Below, piece by piece: positions 35,096-43,504 of a DNA stretch of 64,000 nucleotides. Position numbers and translations under genes: made by a program. Position 1 is the first letter of the stretch; every line of letters begins with the position of its first letter. Below the pieces are notes generated by a model that was not told where the DNA came from, searched no databases, and worked only from the letters and a program-made list of their open reading frames with translations. Origin of the DNA: Pseudooceanicola marinus (GTDB lineage Bacteria > Pseudomonadota > Alphaproteobacteria > Rhodobacterales > Rhodobacteraceae). The stretch covers positions 353,212 through 417,211 of the forward strand of contig NZ_JAIVMC010000004.1 of assembly GCF_020177265.1 (NCBI RefSeq). Reading direction: 5' to 3'.

Positions 35096-35770
35096 ATGGC
35101 GGACGACATGCCGAAACAGGATCTGAGTTCGGAGGGAATCGCGGCGGCGCTGCGCGGCCGAATCCTCAGTGGTGGCTACGGCTTGGGACAGCGGTTGATC
35201 GAGATGGATCTGGCGGAGGAGTTCGGGGTCGGGCGCGGACGCGTGCGCGAGGCCTTTCGCATGCTGACCGGCGAGGGTTACCTGGAGTTCGTGGCCAATC
35301 GCGGCGTGTTGGTCCGGCGCTATTCACGGGTCGAGCTGATCGAGATGGGCCGCGTGCGTGAGGTGCTGGAGGGGCTGGCGGCGCGTCTGGCGGCCGAGCG
35401 GACATTGACCGACGTGCAGCGTCAGGAGCTGGAGGCGGCGCAGGCGCGCATGGATGCGGCCGAGGTGGCGGGCGACCTAGATGCCTTCGGTATGGAAAAT
35501 CGCGCCTATCACCGGCTGATCGAAGAACTGTCGGGCAATGTGCATGCCTCGGAGTTCATCACGCGCGTGCGTATTCCGCTGATCCGGGTGCAGATGCCTT
35601 GGGAGGAGGTGGCGGAATCCGTGGGCCGGTCGAACCGCGGTCACCGGGTGATCACCGCCGCCATCCTGGCGGGCGCGCCCGAGGCGGCCGAGGTGGCCAT
35701 GCGCACCCATGTGCGGGACGGCAACGCCCATGTGGCGCGCCTGCCCGATGAGGTGTTCGAGGCCCGCTAG
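35096..35770 (+). CDS. GntR-family (FCD/FadR subfamily) regulator
   Basis: A 224-residue regulator. The winged HTH occupies residues 13-75 (IAAALRGRILSGGYGLGQRLIEMDLAEEFGV in part, RGRVREAFRMLTGEGYLEF), followed by an all-helical FCD effector domain with E/H positions in ENRAYHRLIEELSGN. Start ATG 35096 with GGGGGAGG SD. It is divergent from the dpp-capA-prpD operon; a matching operator also lies before the P450 gene, so it may regulate both. Effector is unknown, probably a carboxylic acid. Confidence 0.92.
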   Translation: MADDMPKQDLSSEGIAAALRGRILSGGYGLGQRLIEMDLAEEFGVGRGRVREAFRMLTGEGYLEFVANRGVLVRRYSRVELIEMGRVREVLEGLAARLAAERTLTDVQRQELEAAQARMDAAEVAGDLDAFGMENRAYHRLIEELSGNVHASEFITRVRIPLIRVQMPWEEVAESVGRSNRGHRVITAAILAGAPEAAEVAMRTHVRDGNAHVARLPDEVFEAR

Positions 35771-35787
35771 GGCCCCGCTAGGTGTGC

Positions 35788-37017
35788 TCAGAGAAAGCGG
35801 ACCGGCACCGCGAAGGGGCCGTATTCGGGCCAGGTGGTCATAGGCGTGGGGCCATCGGCCTCGAAGCCGTTGCAGTACTTGGCCCAGCTTTCCAGTGCCG
35901 CCTCGATCATCAGCCGCCCGATCGGCTCTCCCGCGCAGCGGTGCGGCCCGCGCCCGAAGGCGATGGCGGGCTTGGGGTTGTCGCGGTCCAGGCGGAACTC
36001 GTGCGGGCATTCGAACACCGTCTCGTCACGGTTGGCCGAGGTGAAGCACAGCGCGATCGGCTCATCCTTGCAGATCTTTTCGCCGCCGATCTCCACGTCC
36101 CGCGTCGGCGTGCGGGCAAAGCCGCGATAGGGCGTGTAGAGGCGCAGCAGTTCTTCGGTGATCTGCGGCGTTTTCTCCGGGTGGTCCTTCAGCAGCTGGA
36201 AGTGTTCGGGGTGGCGGCAGAAATGCACGGCGGCCGAGCCGAGGAAGGTCGTGGGGGCGATGATGCCCACCACCAGCAGCTGCCGAATGGTGCCCAGGAT
36301 GCCCTGGTCGGGCAGAGGTTCCCCGTCGAAATCCCGCGCAGCCAGAAGGGCGCTGGCCGGGTCTGCGCCGGGGTCGCGGGGGTTTTTCTTGCGGTCGTCG
36401 ATGATCCCCTGGGCGATGTCGTACAGCACCAGTGAATGCTTCTGGATCGCGTCGAAATCCTTGGTTTGCAGGGCCAGGTTGAAGGCGTGGCCGATTTTGC
36501 GGATGCGGAAGGCGCCTTCCTCCGAGATCATGAAGAACTCGGCCAGGACGTGGATCGGCAGGTGGAAGGAGAACTCGCCGCAGATGTCGGCGCGGCCCAT
36601 GGCGGGGATGTCCTTGAACAGCCGGTCCGAGATCTCGCGCACCACCTTGTTCCAGTGCTGCATCCGTTCCTTGCGGAACAGTGGCGCGATGGCCTTGCGG
36701 TAGGGCGTGTGTTCCGGCGGATCCAGGTGCAGCGGCGGGCGGCGTCCGGTGGTGGCGACGCGGGGCACCACGTTCTGCACGGCGGTGGAGTAGAGGGCCG
36801 GGTCGGACATCGCGGTCTCGATGTCCTCGTAGCGGGTCAGCATCCAGAACCCCTCCATGTCGTTGGAGTGGGCGACGGGGCAGCGGGCGCGCAGATCGCT
36901 GAACAGTTCATGGGCCGCGTCGAAGTCCGAGGGGTCCGTCTCGGCGTCGAAATCGTGGCGCCTGCTGAAACGCTCCGTGCCCTCGGGGGCGCGGCGGTCG
37001 TGAATCACCTTGGTCAT
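35788..37017 (-). CDS. Cytochrome P450 with atypical I-helix
   Basis: A 409-residue soluble bacterial class I P450. The haem thiolate is C361 in FGRGPHRCAGEPIG; the K-helix ExxR is E289-R292 (EELLR). The I-helix reads LLVVGIIAPTTFLGS (residues 247-261). Aligned with P450cam GGLDTV, the conserved acid is Ala254 and the alcohol Thr is Pro255, although TT follows. Start ATG 37017 has GGAGG upstream. No ferredoxin or reductase gene is adjacent. A GntR-type palindrome lies 14 bp before the ATG. Substrate unknown; oxidation or demethylation of an imported aromatic or aliphatic acid is possible. Confidence 0.9.
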   Translation of the reverse strand: MTKVIHDRRAPEGTERFSRRHDFDAETDPSDFDAAHELFSDLRARCPVAHSNDMEGFWMLTRYEDIETAMSDPALYSTAVQNVVPRVATTGRRPPLHLDPPEHTPYRKAIAPLFRKERMQHWNKVVREISDRLFKDIPAMGRADICGEFSFHLPIHVLAEFFMISEEGAFRIRKIGHAFNLALQTKDFDAIQKHSLVLYDIAQGIIDDRKKNPRDPGADPASALLAARDFDGEPLPDQGILGTIRQLLVVGIIAPTTFLGSAAVHFCRHPEHFQLLKDHPEKTPQITEELLRLYTPYRGFARTPTRDVEIGGEKICKDEPIALCFTSANRDETVFECPHEFRLDRDNPKPAIAFGRGPHRCAGEPIGRLMIEAALESWAKYCNGFEADGPTPMTTWPEYGPFAVPVRFL

Positions 37018-37030
37018 GGTTTCCTCCCTG

Positions 37031-37042
37031 ATTGTCGACAAT
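37031..37042. promoter_or_regulatory. GntR operator upstream of P450
   Basis: A perfect 12-bp palindrome ATTGTCGACAAT ends 14 bp before the P450 ATG. It differs by one base from the palindrome in the dppA/gntR region (ATTGTCAACAAT). Confidence 0.7.
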
Positions 37043-37110
37043 GTGGCCGATATGCGTGCTGGGAGCAAGCATTTTGGCGGGCCTGACGGCCGAGCAGGGC
37101 CACAAGCGCC

Positions 37111-37139
37111 ACCGCCGGAGGCACAGGGCCCCCGGCGGT
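37111..37139 (-). repeat. Hairpin between dctM (minus) and P450 gene
   Basis: Perfect 8-bp arms ACCGCCGG / CCGGCGGT with a 13-nt loop, 36-64 bp after the dctM stop. No T-run follows on the minus strand, so it is either a weak terminator or a 3'-end stabiliser. Confidence 0.45.
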
Positions 37140-37174
37140 CGGGTCAGATCGGTGGATTTTTGGGGCGCGGGCGC

Positions 37175-38470
37175 CTAGAGCGACGGCAGCCAGAGCACCA
37201 GGATGGGCAGGGCGATCAGCAGTGTGACGTGGATCATGTCGGCCAGCACGAAGGGCGCAGTGCCACGAAAGATCGACGACAGCGGGATGTCGCGCGCCAC
37301 GCCCGACAGGACGTAGACGTTCATGCCCACGGGCGGGGTGATCAGGGCGATCTCGGTCATCCGCACCACCAGCACCCCGAAGAGCACCGCGTCGTAGCCC
37401 AGCTCGGTCACCAGCGGGAAGAACAGCGGCACCGTCAGGGTCATCATCGCCGAGGCGTCGAGGATCATCCCGAGGAAGAAATAGACCGCCAGGATCACCA
37501 GCAGGATCGCCAGCGGCGCCAGGTCGGCGCCGGCCACCCAGCCGGTCAGCTGCATCGGGATCGTGGTGACCGTGATGAAGGCGTTGAAGACCAGCGCGCC
37601 GAAGAGGATGCCGAAGATCATGCCGGTGGTCTTGAAGGTCTCGTAGACCGCATCGACCAGCCGCGCCCAGGTTAGCCGCTTCCGCACGGCGGAGATGATG
37701 AGCGCGCCGAAGGCCCCCATGGCGCCGGCCTCGGTCGGGGTAAAGAGGCCGCCGACGATCCCGCCCATGACGAAGAGGAACAGCACGATCACGTCGCCGC
37801 AGCCCTTGAACCCCTGCCAGCGGTCGGCCCAGCTGGCGCGCGGGCCGGCGGGGCCTGCCTTTGGGTTCACCCGGCACTGGATCCAGATCACCGTCATGTA
37901 CATCAGCGCCAGCAGGACGCCCGGGATGATCCCGGCGGCGAACATGTCGCCGATCGAGGTTTCGGTGAGGATGCCGTAGATGATGAACATCCCCGAGGGC
38001 GGGATCAGCGAGCCGATGGTGCCGCCCGCCGCGACCGAGCCCGAGGCCAGGGGCAGCGAATAGCCGTGCTTGCGCATTTCCGGCAGGGCCACCAGGCCCA
38101 TTGTGGCCGTGGTGGCCAGCGACGAGGCATTGACCGCGGCAAAGCCCGCCGAGGCGCCCACCGTGGCCATGGCCAGCCCGCCGCGCCGGTGGCCCAGGCA
38201 GCGGGCCGCGAAATCGTACAGATCCTTGCCGATGCCGGACGCGAACAGGATATGCGCCATGAAGAGGAACAGCGGCACCGTACCGATGGCATAGTTGGTG
38301 GCCAGGTCGAAGGTGATCACGCCGACCTTGATCAGCACCGCCTTCACCGTCAGCAGCGAGGCGAAGCCGACCACGCCCACCAGGCCCATGGCGAACCCGA
38401 TGGGCATGCCGAAGGCCAGGAAGGTGAAGAGGACGGCGAGGCCGATCAGGCCCATTTCCACGGGGGTCAT
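37175..38470 (-). CDS. dctM: TRAP transporter large permease DctM
   Basis: A 431-residue membrane protein with about 12 hydrophobic helices. Typical motifs are FAAVNASSLATTATMG, GTIGSLIPPSGMFIIYG, and ITPPVGMNVYVLSG. Start ATG 38470 overlaps the dctQ stop (ATGA). It is the last gene of the CoA-transferase/dehydratase-like operon and would drive Na+-dependent uptake of its organic acid substrate. Confidence 0.93.
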   Translation of the reverse strand: MTPVEMGLIGLAVLFTFLAFGMPIGFAMGLVGVVGFASLLTVKAVLIKVGVITFDLATNYAIGTVPLFLFMAHILFASGIGKDLYDFAARCLGHRRGGLAMATVGASAGFAAVNASSLATTATMGLVALPEMRKHGYSLPLASGSVAAGGTIGSLIPPSGMFIIYGILTETSIGDMFAAGIIPGVLLALMYMTVIWIQCRVNPKAGPAGPRASWADRWQGFKGCGDVIVLFLFVMGGIVGGLFTPTEAGAMGAFGALIISAVRKRLTWARLVDAVYETFKTTGMIFGILFGALVFNAFITVTTIPMQLTGWVAGADLAPLAILLVILAVYFFLGMILDASAMMTLTVPLFFPLVTELGYDAVLFGVLVVRMTEIALITPPVGMNVYVLSGVARDIPLSSIFRGTAPFVLADMIHVTLLIALPILVLWLPSL

Positions 38471-38988
38471 TCTGCATGCTCCTGGGGCGTCGAGGGGCCG
38501 GTTCCATCCGTGCGGGGCGCGAACCGTTGCAGCGCGCGCAGCACCAGCACGGCAATCAGCAGGCCGGTGGCGCCGACGATCAGCCAGCGGAAGGGGGCGA
38601 CAGGGATGTCCATCAGCGGGGTCTTTTCCCCCTGGGCGCCATGGCGCTGTGCGTCATGGATGCCGGCCCAGAGCACGAAACCCCAGAAACCGCAGCCCAG
38701 AAGCAGCATCAGCCCCTCCAGCCAGTCAGCCAGCCGGGTCGGCAGGGTCTGGGTCAGCAGATCAACCTTCGTATGGGCCCCGTCCCAGGCGGCATAGGCC
38801 AGCGACAGGGTGATGGTGGGGATCAGCAGCAGTTCCGACAGCACGTAGGTGCCGGGAAAGGCGATGCCGATGGCGCGGAAGACCACCGTCACCACGATCA
38901 GCCCCATCAGGGCCAGCAGGGTCAGCACGCCCATCAGGGCGGAGGCGCGCACCAGCGCGCCGAGCCCGGTTTCAAGGATCTTCAACAT
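38467..38988 (-). CDS. dctQ: TRAP transporter small permease DctQ
   Basis: A 173-residue membrane protein with four hydrophobic segments; VLSELLLIPTITLSLAYAAW is the family region. Start ATG 38988 has a GGGAGGAC-type SD. Overlaps dctM. Confidence 0.88.
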   Translation of the reverse strand: MLKILETGLGALVRASALMGVLTLLALMGLIVVTVVFRAIGIAFPGTYVLSELLLIPTITLSLAYAAWDGAHTKVDLLTQTLPTRLADWLEGLMLLLGCGFWGFVLWAGIHDAQRHGAQGEKTPLMDIPVAPFRWLIVGATGLLIAVLVLRALQRFAPRTDGTGPSTPQEHAE

Positions 38989-39044
38989 GGGTCCTCCCAC
39001 CCGTCAGGGGGCGAGAGCGACGAGTACGCCGCTCTCGCGGTCCG

Positions 39045-40046
39045 TCATTCCTCGTGGGCCGCGCGGATCTGCTCCAGCACCTCGGTGCCCGGCTTGCCCA
39101 TGGCGTCCAGCTCCTCGGCCACCTCGGCAAGCGCCGGCGCAAAGGCCTGGGAGTATTCCGCGACCACCTCGGGGGCGACGCTGTTGAATTCCACGCCTTC
39201 CTCTTCGCCATAGGCGCGCCCCTCGGCCTCGGCTTCCATCGACAGCTCCAGCGTGCGCTGGCTCAGCCAGTTGGTGTTGGCGTCGAAGATGGCCTGGATA
39301 TCCTCCGGCAGGCTCTCCCAGGTGTCCATGTTCACCGCCCGGGACGGATAGGCGCCGCGCGAATGGGGCAGTTCGGAATAATAGCTGACCACCTCGGCGA
39401 AGCTGAGGGATTTAAGCGCCTCGTAGGGGGCGATCACCCCGTCCAGGACGCCCTTTTCCAGCGACGGATAGGTTTCCGTCATCGGCATGGTCACCCCCTC
39501 TGCGCCGAAGGCCGCCAGCGGCCCGATGAAGTCGACGGCCGAGCGGATGCGCAGCCCCTTCAGATCGTCCAGCGTCTCCAGCGGGGCGTTGCGCAGCAGC
39601 AGGTGCATCGGCGTGCCGACGTTGTAGCCCACCACGTGCACGCCCAGTTCTTCCTGGAAGACGGGGTAGTCCTCCACCAGGTCCATGTAGACGCCCAGCA
39701 CCTTCTGCGGATCGGTGTAGCCGTAGAACATGCCGGGCACCAAGCGGTTCATGTCATAGCCCGACCGCGCGTAGATCGGCGCGATATAGGAGACATCGGC
39801 GATGCCGGCGGCCAGTTCGTCCACCCCTTCGCGGCTGGTGATCAGCGCCCGGCCCCAGTAGGGCGTGATCGCCACCCGGCCGTCCGATTGTTCTTCGATC
39901 CGGGCGATCCATTCCGCGTCGGCCTGGCCGTAGGGATGAGCCGTCGTATAGGGCGAGGCGTAGGTCAGATTGAAATCCGCCGCGAAGACGGCAGTGGCAG
40001 AGGCGCCAAGGGCGATCGCTGCGACGGTCATCGTTACATGTTTCAT
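39045..40046 (-). CDS. dctP: TRAP transporter solute-binding protein DctP
   Basis: A 333-residue periplasmic binding protein. The signal peptide is MKHVTMTVAAIALGASATAV, followed by FAADFNLTYASPYTTAHPYG. A conserved Arg lies in LDDLKGLRIRSAVDF near residue 160. Start ATG 40046 with GGGAGGAGAA upstream. It lies 70 bp after the CoA-transferase gene at 40117 on the same strand, so the transported acid is probably activated by the CoA-transferases. The ligand is not readable from sequence. Confidence 0.9.
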   Translation of the reverse strand: MKHVTMTVAAIALGASATAVFAADFNLTYASPYTTAHPYGQADAEWIARIEEQSDGRVAITPYWGRALITSREGVDELAAGIADVSYIAPIYARSGYDMNRLVPGMFYGYTDPQKVLGVYMDLVEDYPVFQEELGVHVVGYNVGTPMHLLLRNAPLETLDDLKGLRIRSAVDFIGPLAAFGAEGVTMPMTETYPSLEKGVLDGVIAPYEALKSLSFAEVVSYYSELPHSRGAYPSRAVNMDTWESLPEDIQAIFDANTNWLSQRTLELSMEAEAEGRAYGEEEGVEFNSVAPEVVAEYSQAFAPALAEVAEELDAMGKPGTEVLEQIRAAHEE

Positions 40047-40116
40047 GGTTCTCCTCCCTGGAAACACGATTGCGTAGATTGCCGGAGTTGTCTCCCCGGT
40101 CGGTGGCGCCGGGGCG

Positions 40117-41286
40117 TCAGCCGCTCAGCGCGGTCATCTCCTCCTGTTCGAGCCCGAGGCGTTCGAGGATCTCGGCATTGTCGTGGCCCGGCAGGGCTGC
40201 CGGCCGGGGCGCGGGTTCCCCGCCCAGGCGGACGGGCGGGCCGAGCTGCGGCTGGGGGGTGCCGCCCGGCAGGGTCACCTCGACGACCGCGCCGCGGGTG
40301 CGGAACTGTTCCTCCGCCAGCGCCTCGGTCACGTCGTTCACGGGTGCGAACTGGGTGCCGGCCTCGTCGAACAGCGCCAGCCAGTGGGCGCGGGGTTTCT
40401 CCGCGAACAACGCCTGCAGCGTCTCGCGGATCTCGTCGCGGCGGCTGGCGTCCAGTTGCAGCGGAATGAAATCCGGGCGTTCCATCACCTCGCAGAACGT
40501 CGCCCAGTAGCGGGGCTCCATGTCGGTGGTGCAGAGCCAGCGCCCGTCGGCACAGCGCCAGAGGCCGAGGTCGGCCCGGCGGCTGCCGCGCGGGGGCGCG
40601 TCGGCGGGTGTTTCGTAGCGCGACAGAAGGTTAGCGGTCAGCGTCATGGCGCATTCGGTCATCGCCACGTCCACATGGCGCCCCTGGCCGGTGGCGCGGG
40701 CCGACATCACGGCGGCCAGCGTGGCAAAGGCCGCGTGACTGCCGGTCAGCACGTCGGCGGCGGGAGTGCCGGGCAGGCCGGGGGCCTCGGGGTCCTCGCC
40801 GGTGCGCGACATCACCCCCGACAGGGCCAGCGCCACCGGGTCGTGCCCGGGCTTGTCGCGCAGCGGGCCGGTCTGACCGCAAAGGGTCAGGCTGACGTAG
40901 ACCAGCGCGGGGTTCAGCGCCCGCAGCGCCTCATATCCGAGGCCGAGGCTTGCCAGAATGCCGGGGCGGTAATCCTCGACCACCACGTCGACCTGCGCCA
41001 CCAGCCGTTTCAGCACTGCCTGCGCGTCGCTGTCGCCGATGTCGAGCCGCAGGGATTTCTTGCCCCGGGCCAGCATGTCGCGGCCGCGCTGGCGCGCCTG
41101 GCCCTCGGCATCCATCTTGTCCCAGCCAAAGACCTTGGCCTGTTTCGCCAGTTCGCGCGGGTTCTCGACCCGGATCACCTCGGCGCCCTGGTCGGCCAGC
41201 AGCCAGGTGCAGTAGGGCCCGGGCAGCAGGCGCGAGAAGTCGAGCACGCGCAGACCGTCGAGAGAGGGGGGCAGGGGGGGCGTCAT
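40117..41286 (-). CDS. Class III (CaiB/BaiF) CoA-transferase, subunit/enzyme A
   Basis: A 389-residue CaiB/BaiF-family protein. Opening motif LDGLRVLDFSRLLPGPYCTWLLADQG, followed by VEDYRPG near residue 105 and the probable catalytic D178 in AADVLTG. These enzymes transfer CoA between carboxylic acids via an aspartyl-CoA anhydride/thioester. Start ATG 41286 overlaps the next upstream gene (ATGA). It lies in a tight five-gene block with two further homologues. Confidence 0.9.
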   Translation of the reverse strand: MTPPLPPSLDGLRVLDFSRLLPGPYCTWLLADQGAEVIRVENPRELAKQAKVFGWDKMDAEGQARQRGRDMLARGKKSLRLDIGDSDAQAVLKRLVAQVDVVVEDYRPGILASLGLGYEALRALNPALVYVSLTLCGQTGPLRDKPGHDPVALALSGVMSRTGEDPEAPGLPGTPAADVLTGSHAAFATLAAVMSARATGQGRHVDVAMTECAMTLTANLLSRYETPADAPPRGSRRADLGLWRCADGRWLCTTDMEPRYWATFCEVMERPDFIPLQLDASRRDEIRETLQALFAEKPRAHWLALFDEAGTQFAPVNDVTEALAEEQFRTRGAVVEVTLPGGTPQPQLGPPVRLGGEPAPRPAALPGHDNAEILERLGLEQEEMTALSG

Positions 41287-42320
41287 GCGGCGCCCTCCTC
41301 GGGGTGCACGGCAAAGAGCGGGCCGCGCGCCAGCTTGCCCTGGGGCGTTTCGACGAAGATGCCGCGCGCCTGCATCTGCGGGCTGTCCGGCACCTCGGCC
41401 AGCTTGGTGATCGGCGACAGGCCCCAGCCCAGCTTCAGCGACCAGTCGCCGAGCCGGGCGCGGGTATGGCGCGCGAAGAAGGCGCCGACCAGGTCCTGCC
41501 AGCGGTCGATGATCGCCTGATCGGTGTCGGCCACCAGGATGTCCTCCCAGACGATCTCGGCCAGTTCCCCGGCGCAGCCTTCCTCGTCCATGACCCGGAC
41601 CACGGCGCGCATCATGCCGGGGTTGTCGATCATCGACCAGGTGACGTAGCCATCGGCGCAGGGCCAGACTTGGCGCACGCCGGAGGCGCCGCGCACCAGC
41701 TTGTTGCCCACCCGGCGGCCAATGCGGCCGGTCCATTCGTACATCACCGCCTCGCGGTAGTTGGCCAGGGTCACCGATTGCAGACCCGAAACCGGAATGC
41801 GCTGGCCCCGGCCGGTCCGGGCCCGGGCGCGCAGACCCATCAGGGCGGCGGTGGCCACCTGGATCCCGGTCAGGGCATAGGCCTGTTCGCCGGGCAGGCG
41901 CAGGGGCGGGTCCTCGGCGGTGCCGATCACATGCATCAGCCCCGAAGCCGCCATCAGCGTCAGGTCGGTGGCAGGGCGGGGCGACGTCGCCTCGGGCCAG
42001 GCCGTGGCGACCACGTGGACCAGCTGCGGCTGCGTGGCGGCCAGGGCGTCCACCTCGGCGCGGGGGGTGCGGCGGCGGTCGTCCAGCAGCACATCGGCAC
42101 CGGCAAGCAGCTCGGCCAGGGGGGTGGATGATGCGGGGGAGTACCGCATCCCCCCGTGCCACGCCGCCTGCCGGATCTCTGTCACCTCGCCCGTGTCGGC
42201 CAGGGTCACATCGGCGCCCAGCCGGGCCAGCATCTCGCCGCCGAAGTCGACCAGCCGGTCGGCCAGCACGACGACCTTCAGGCCGGTCAGCAGAGCGGGG
42301 GTTGGGGTCTTGGCGCTCAT
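41283..42320 (-). CDS. CaiB/BaiF-family protein lacking the catalytic Asp (subunit B)
   Basis: A 345-residue, shorter and divergent member of the CoA-transferase family. It begins GLKVVVLADRLVDFGGEMLARLGADV and retains VHVVATAW and RTGRGQRIPVSG. The position equivalent to the catalytic Asp of its neighbours (D178 of the 40117 gene, D174 of the 42317 gene) is Tyr148 in AYALTG. It overlaps both neighbours by ATGA. The likely role is a non-catalytic partner in a heteromeric CoA-transferase, as two-subunit class III enzymes such as BbsEF are known; this is inference. Confidence 0.82.
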   Translation of the reverse strand: MSAKTPTPALLTGLKVVVLADRLVDFGGEMLARLGADVTLADTGEVTEIRQAAWHGGMRYSPASSTPLAELLAGADVLLDDRRRTPRAEVDALAATQPQLVHVVATAWPEATSPRPATDLTLMAASGLMHVIGTAEDPPLRLPGEQAYALTGIQVATAALMGLRARARTGRGQRIPVSGLQSVTLANYREAVMYEWTGRIGRRVGNKLVRGASGVRQVWPCADGYVTWSMIDNPGMMRAVVRVMDEEGCAGELAEIVWEDILVADTDQAIIDRWQDLVGAFFARHTRARLGDWSLKLGWGLSPITKLAEVPDSPQMQARGIFVETPQGKLARGPLFAVHPEEGAA

Positions 42321-43504
42321 GCCAGGGCTCCTTCCTCGGTCAGGCGGGCGATGTCGTCTGCGCTCAGCCCGATCTCGGCGAAGACCTCGGCGTTGTGCTG
42401 GCCCAAGCAGGGCGAGGCGGTGATCGCCACGGGGGTGTCGGGCAGGTGGTAGGGCGGCGTGGGCATGCGCGCGGGGCCGATGACCGGGTGATCGGTGGGG
42501 GCGAAGTGGCCTGCGGCCTGCAGAGCGGCGCTTTCGGCCACGCCCTTGCCGTCCAGCACCATCGAGGCGGGCACGCCAGCCGCGACAAGTGCCTGTTCCA
42601 GTGTCGCGCCATTGTGCGGAGCGGTCAGATCCGACAGGTCCTGGCGCAGCACCGGCGCGGCGGCGCGGCGCGCGCCCGCATCGGGATAGCGGGTCGCCAG
42701 ATCGCCTGCGTCGAGCACAGCGCAAAGGGCGCGCCACTGGCTGTCATCCTCGCAGGCGATGGCGATCCAGGCGTCCTCGCCCGCACAGGGGAAGACCCCG
42801 TGCGGCGCCATGACGGGATCATCGTTGGCGGGCTTCTCCTCGGGCATCCCGGCGAAGAGGTCACCGGCCACATGCACCATGGATTCGATCTGGCTGACAT
42901 CGACGTGGCAGCCCTGGCCGGTGCGGTCGCGGGCCTCCAGCGCCGAGAGGATCGCCACGGTCAGGAACATCGGAGCCACCACATCGCCATAGGCCAGGGG
43001 CGGCATATGTGGCTCGGTCCCGGGCCAGCCGGTCATGTCCGCATGGCCCGACTGCGCGGCGGCGATATTGCCGTAGCCGCGAAAGCCCGCCATCGGCCCG
43101 GTGCGCCCGGCGACAGAGACGGAAGCCAGGATGATCCCGGGCCGGATCTGTTGCAGGGTCTCATAACCCAGGCCGATGCGGTCCATGTAGCCGGGGCCGA
43201 AGTTCTCGACCACCAAATCGGCCCAGGCCACCAGCCGCTTGGCCACCTCGACCCCCGCCGGATCGGAGAGGTTGATGGTGACGCTTTTCTTCGAGGTATT
43301 GGTCTGGGCGAAGAAGACCGAGGCGTCGTGGTTCTTCGACTGCCCCTCGGCGAAGGGGGGCGAACGGCGGCCCAGATCGAGGCGCCGCGCGCTTTCGATC
43401 TTCACCACCGTGGCACCATTGTCGGCCAGGTCCTTTGTGGCGCGGGGGCCTGCGCCGACCCAGCTGAAATCCGCGATTTTCAGACCGTGAAGGGCTCCGG
43501 TCAT
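42317..43504 (-). CDS. Class III (CaiB/BaiF) CoA-transferase, subunit C
   Basis: A 395-residue CaiB/BaiF protein. The N-terminus is LHGLKIADFSWVGAGPRATKDLADNG; VENFGPG lies near residue 100; candidate catalytic D174 is in LAYGDVVAP. The WVGAGP start resembles the subset that forms heteromers. Start ATG 43504 overlaps the dehydratase-like gene stop (ATGA). With the shorter neighbour at 41283 it could form one enzyme. Confidence 0.88.
   Translation of the reverse strand: MTGALHGLKIADFSWVGAGPRATKDLADNGATVVKIESARRLDLGRRSPPFAEGQSKNHDASVFFAQTNTSKKSVTINLSDPAGVEVAKRLVAWADLVVENFGPGYMDRIGLGYETLQQIRPGIILASVSVAGRTGPMAGFRGYGNIAAAQSGHADMTGWPGTEPHMPPLAYGDVVAPMFLTVAILSALEARDRTGQGCHVDVSQIESMVHVAGDLFAGMPEEKPANDDPVMAPHGVFPCAGEDAWIAIACEDDSQWRALCAVLDAGDLATRYPDAGARRAAAPVLRQDLSDLTAPHNGATLEQALVAAGVPASMVLDGKGVAESAALQAAGHFAPTDHPVIGPARMPTPPYHLPDTPVAITASPCLGQHNAEVFAEIGLSADDIARLTEEGALA

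Noticed and set aside
36670..36780. Possible frameshift in the P450 gene
   Set aside because: The frame is open from 37017 to 35788 with ExxR and haem motifs in order; no break was found.
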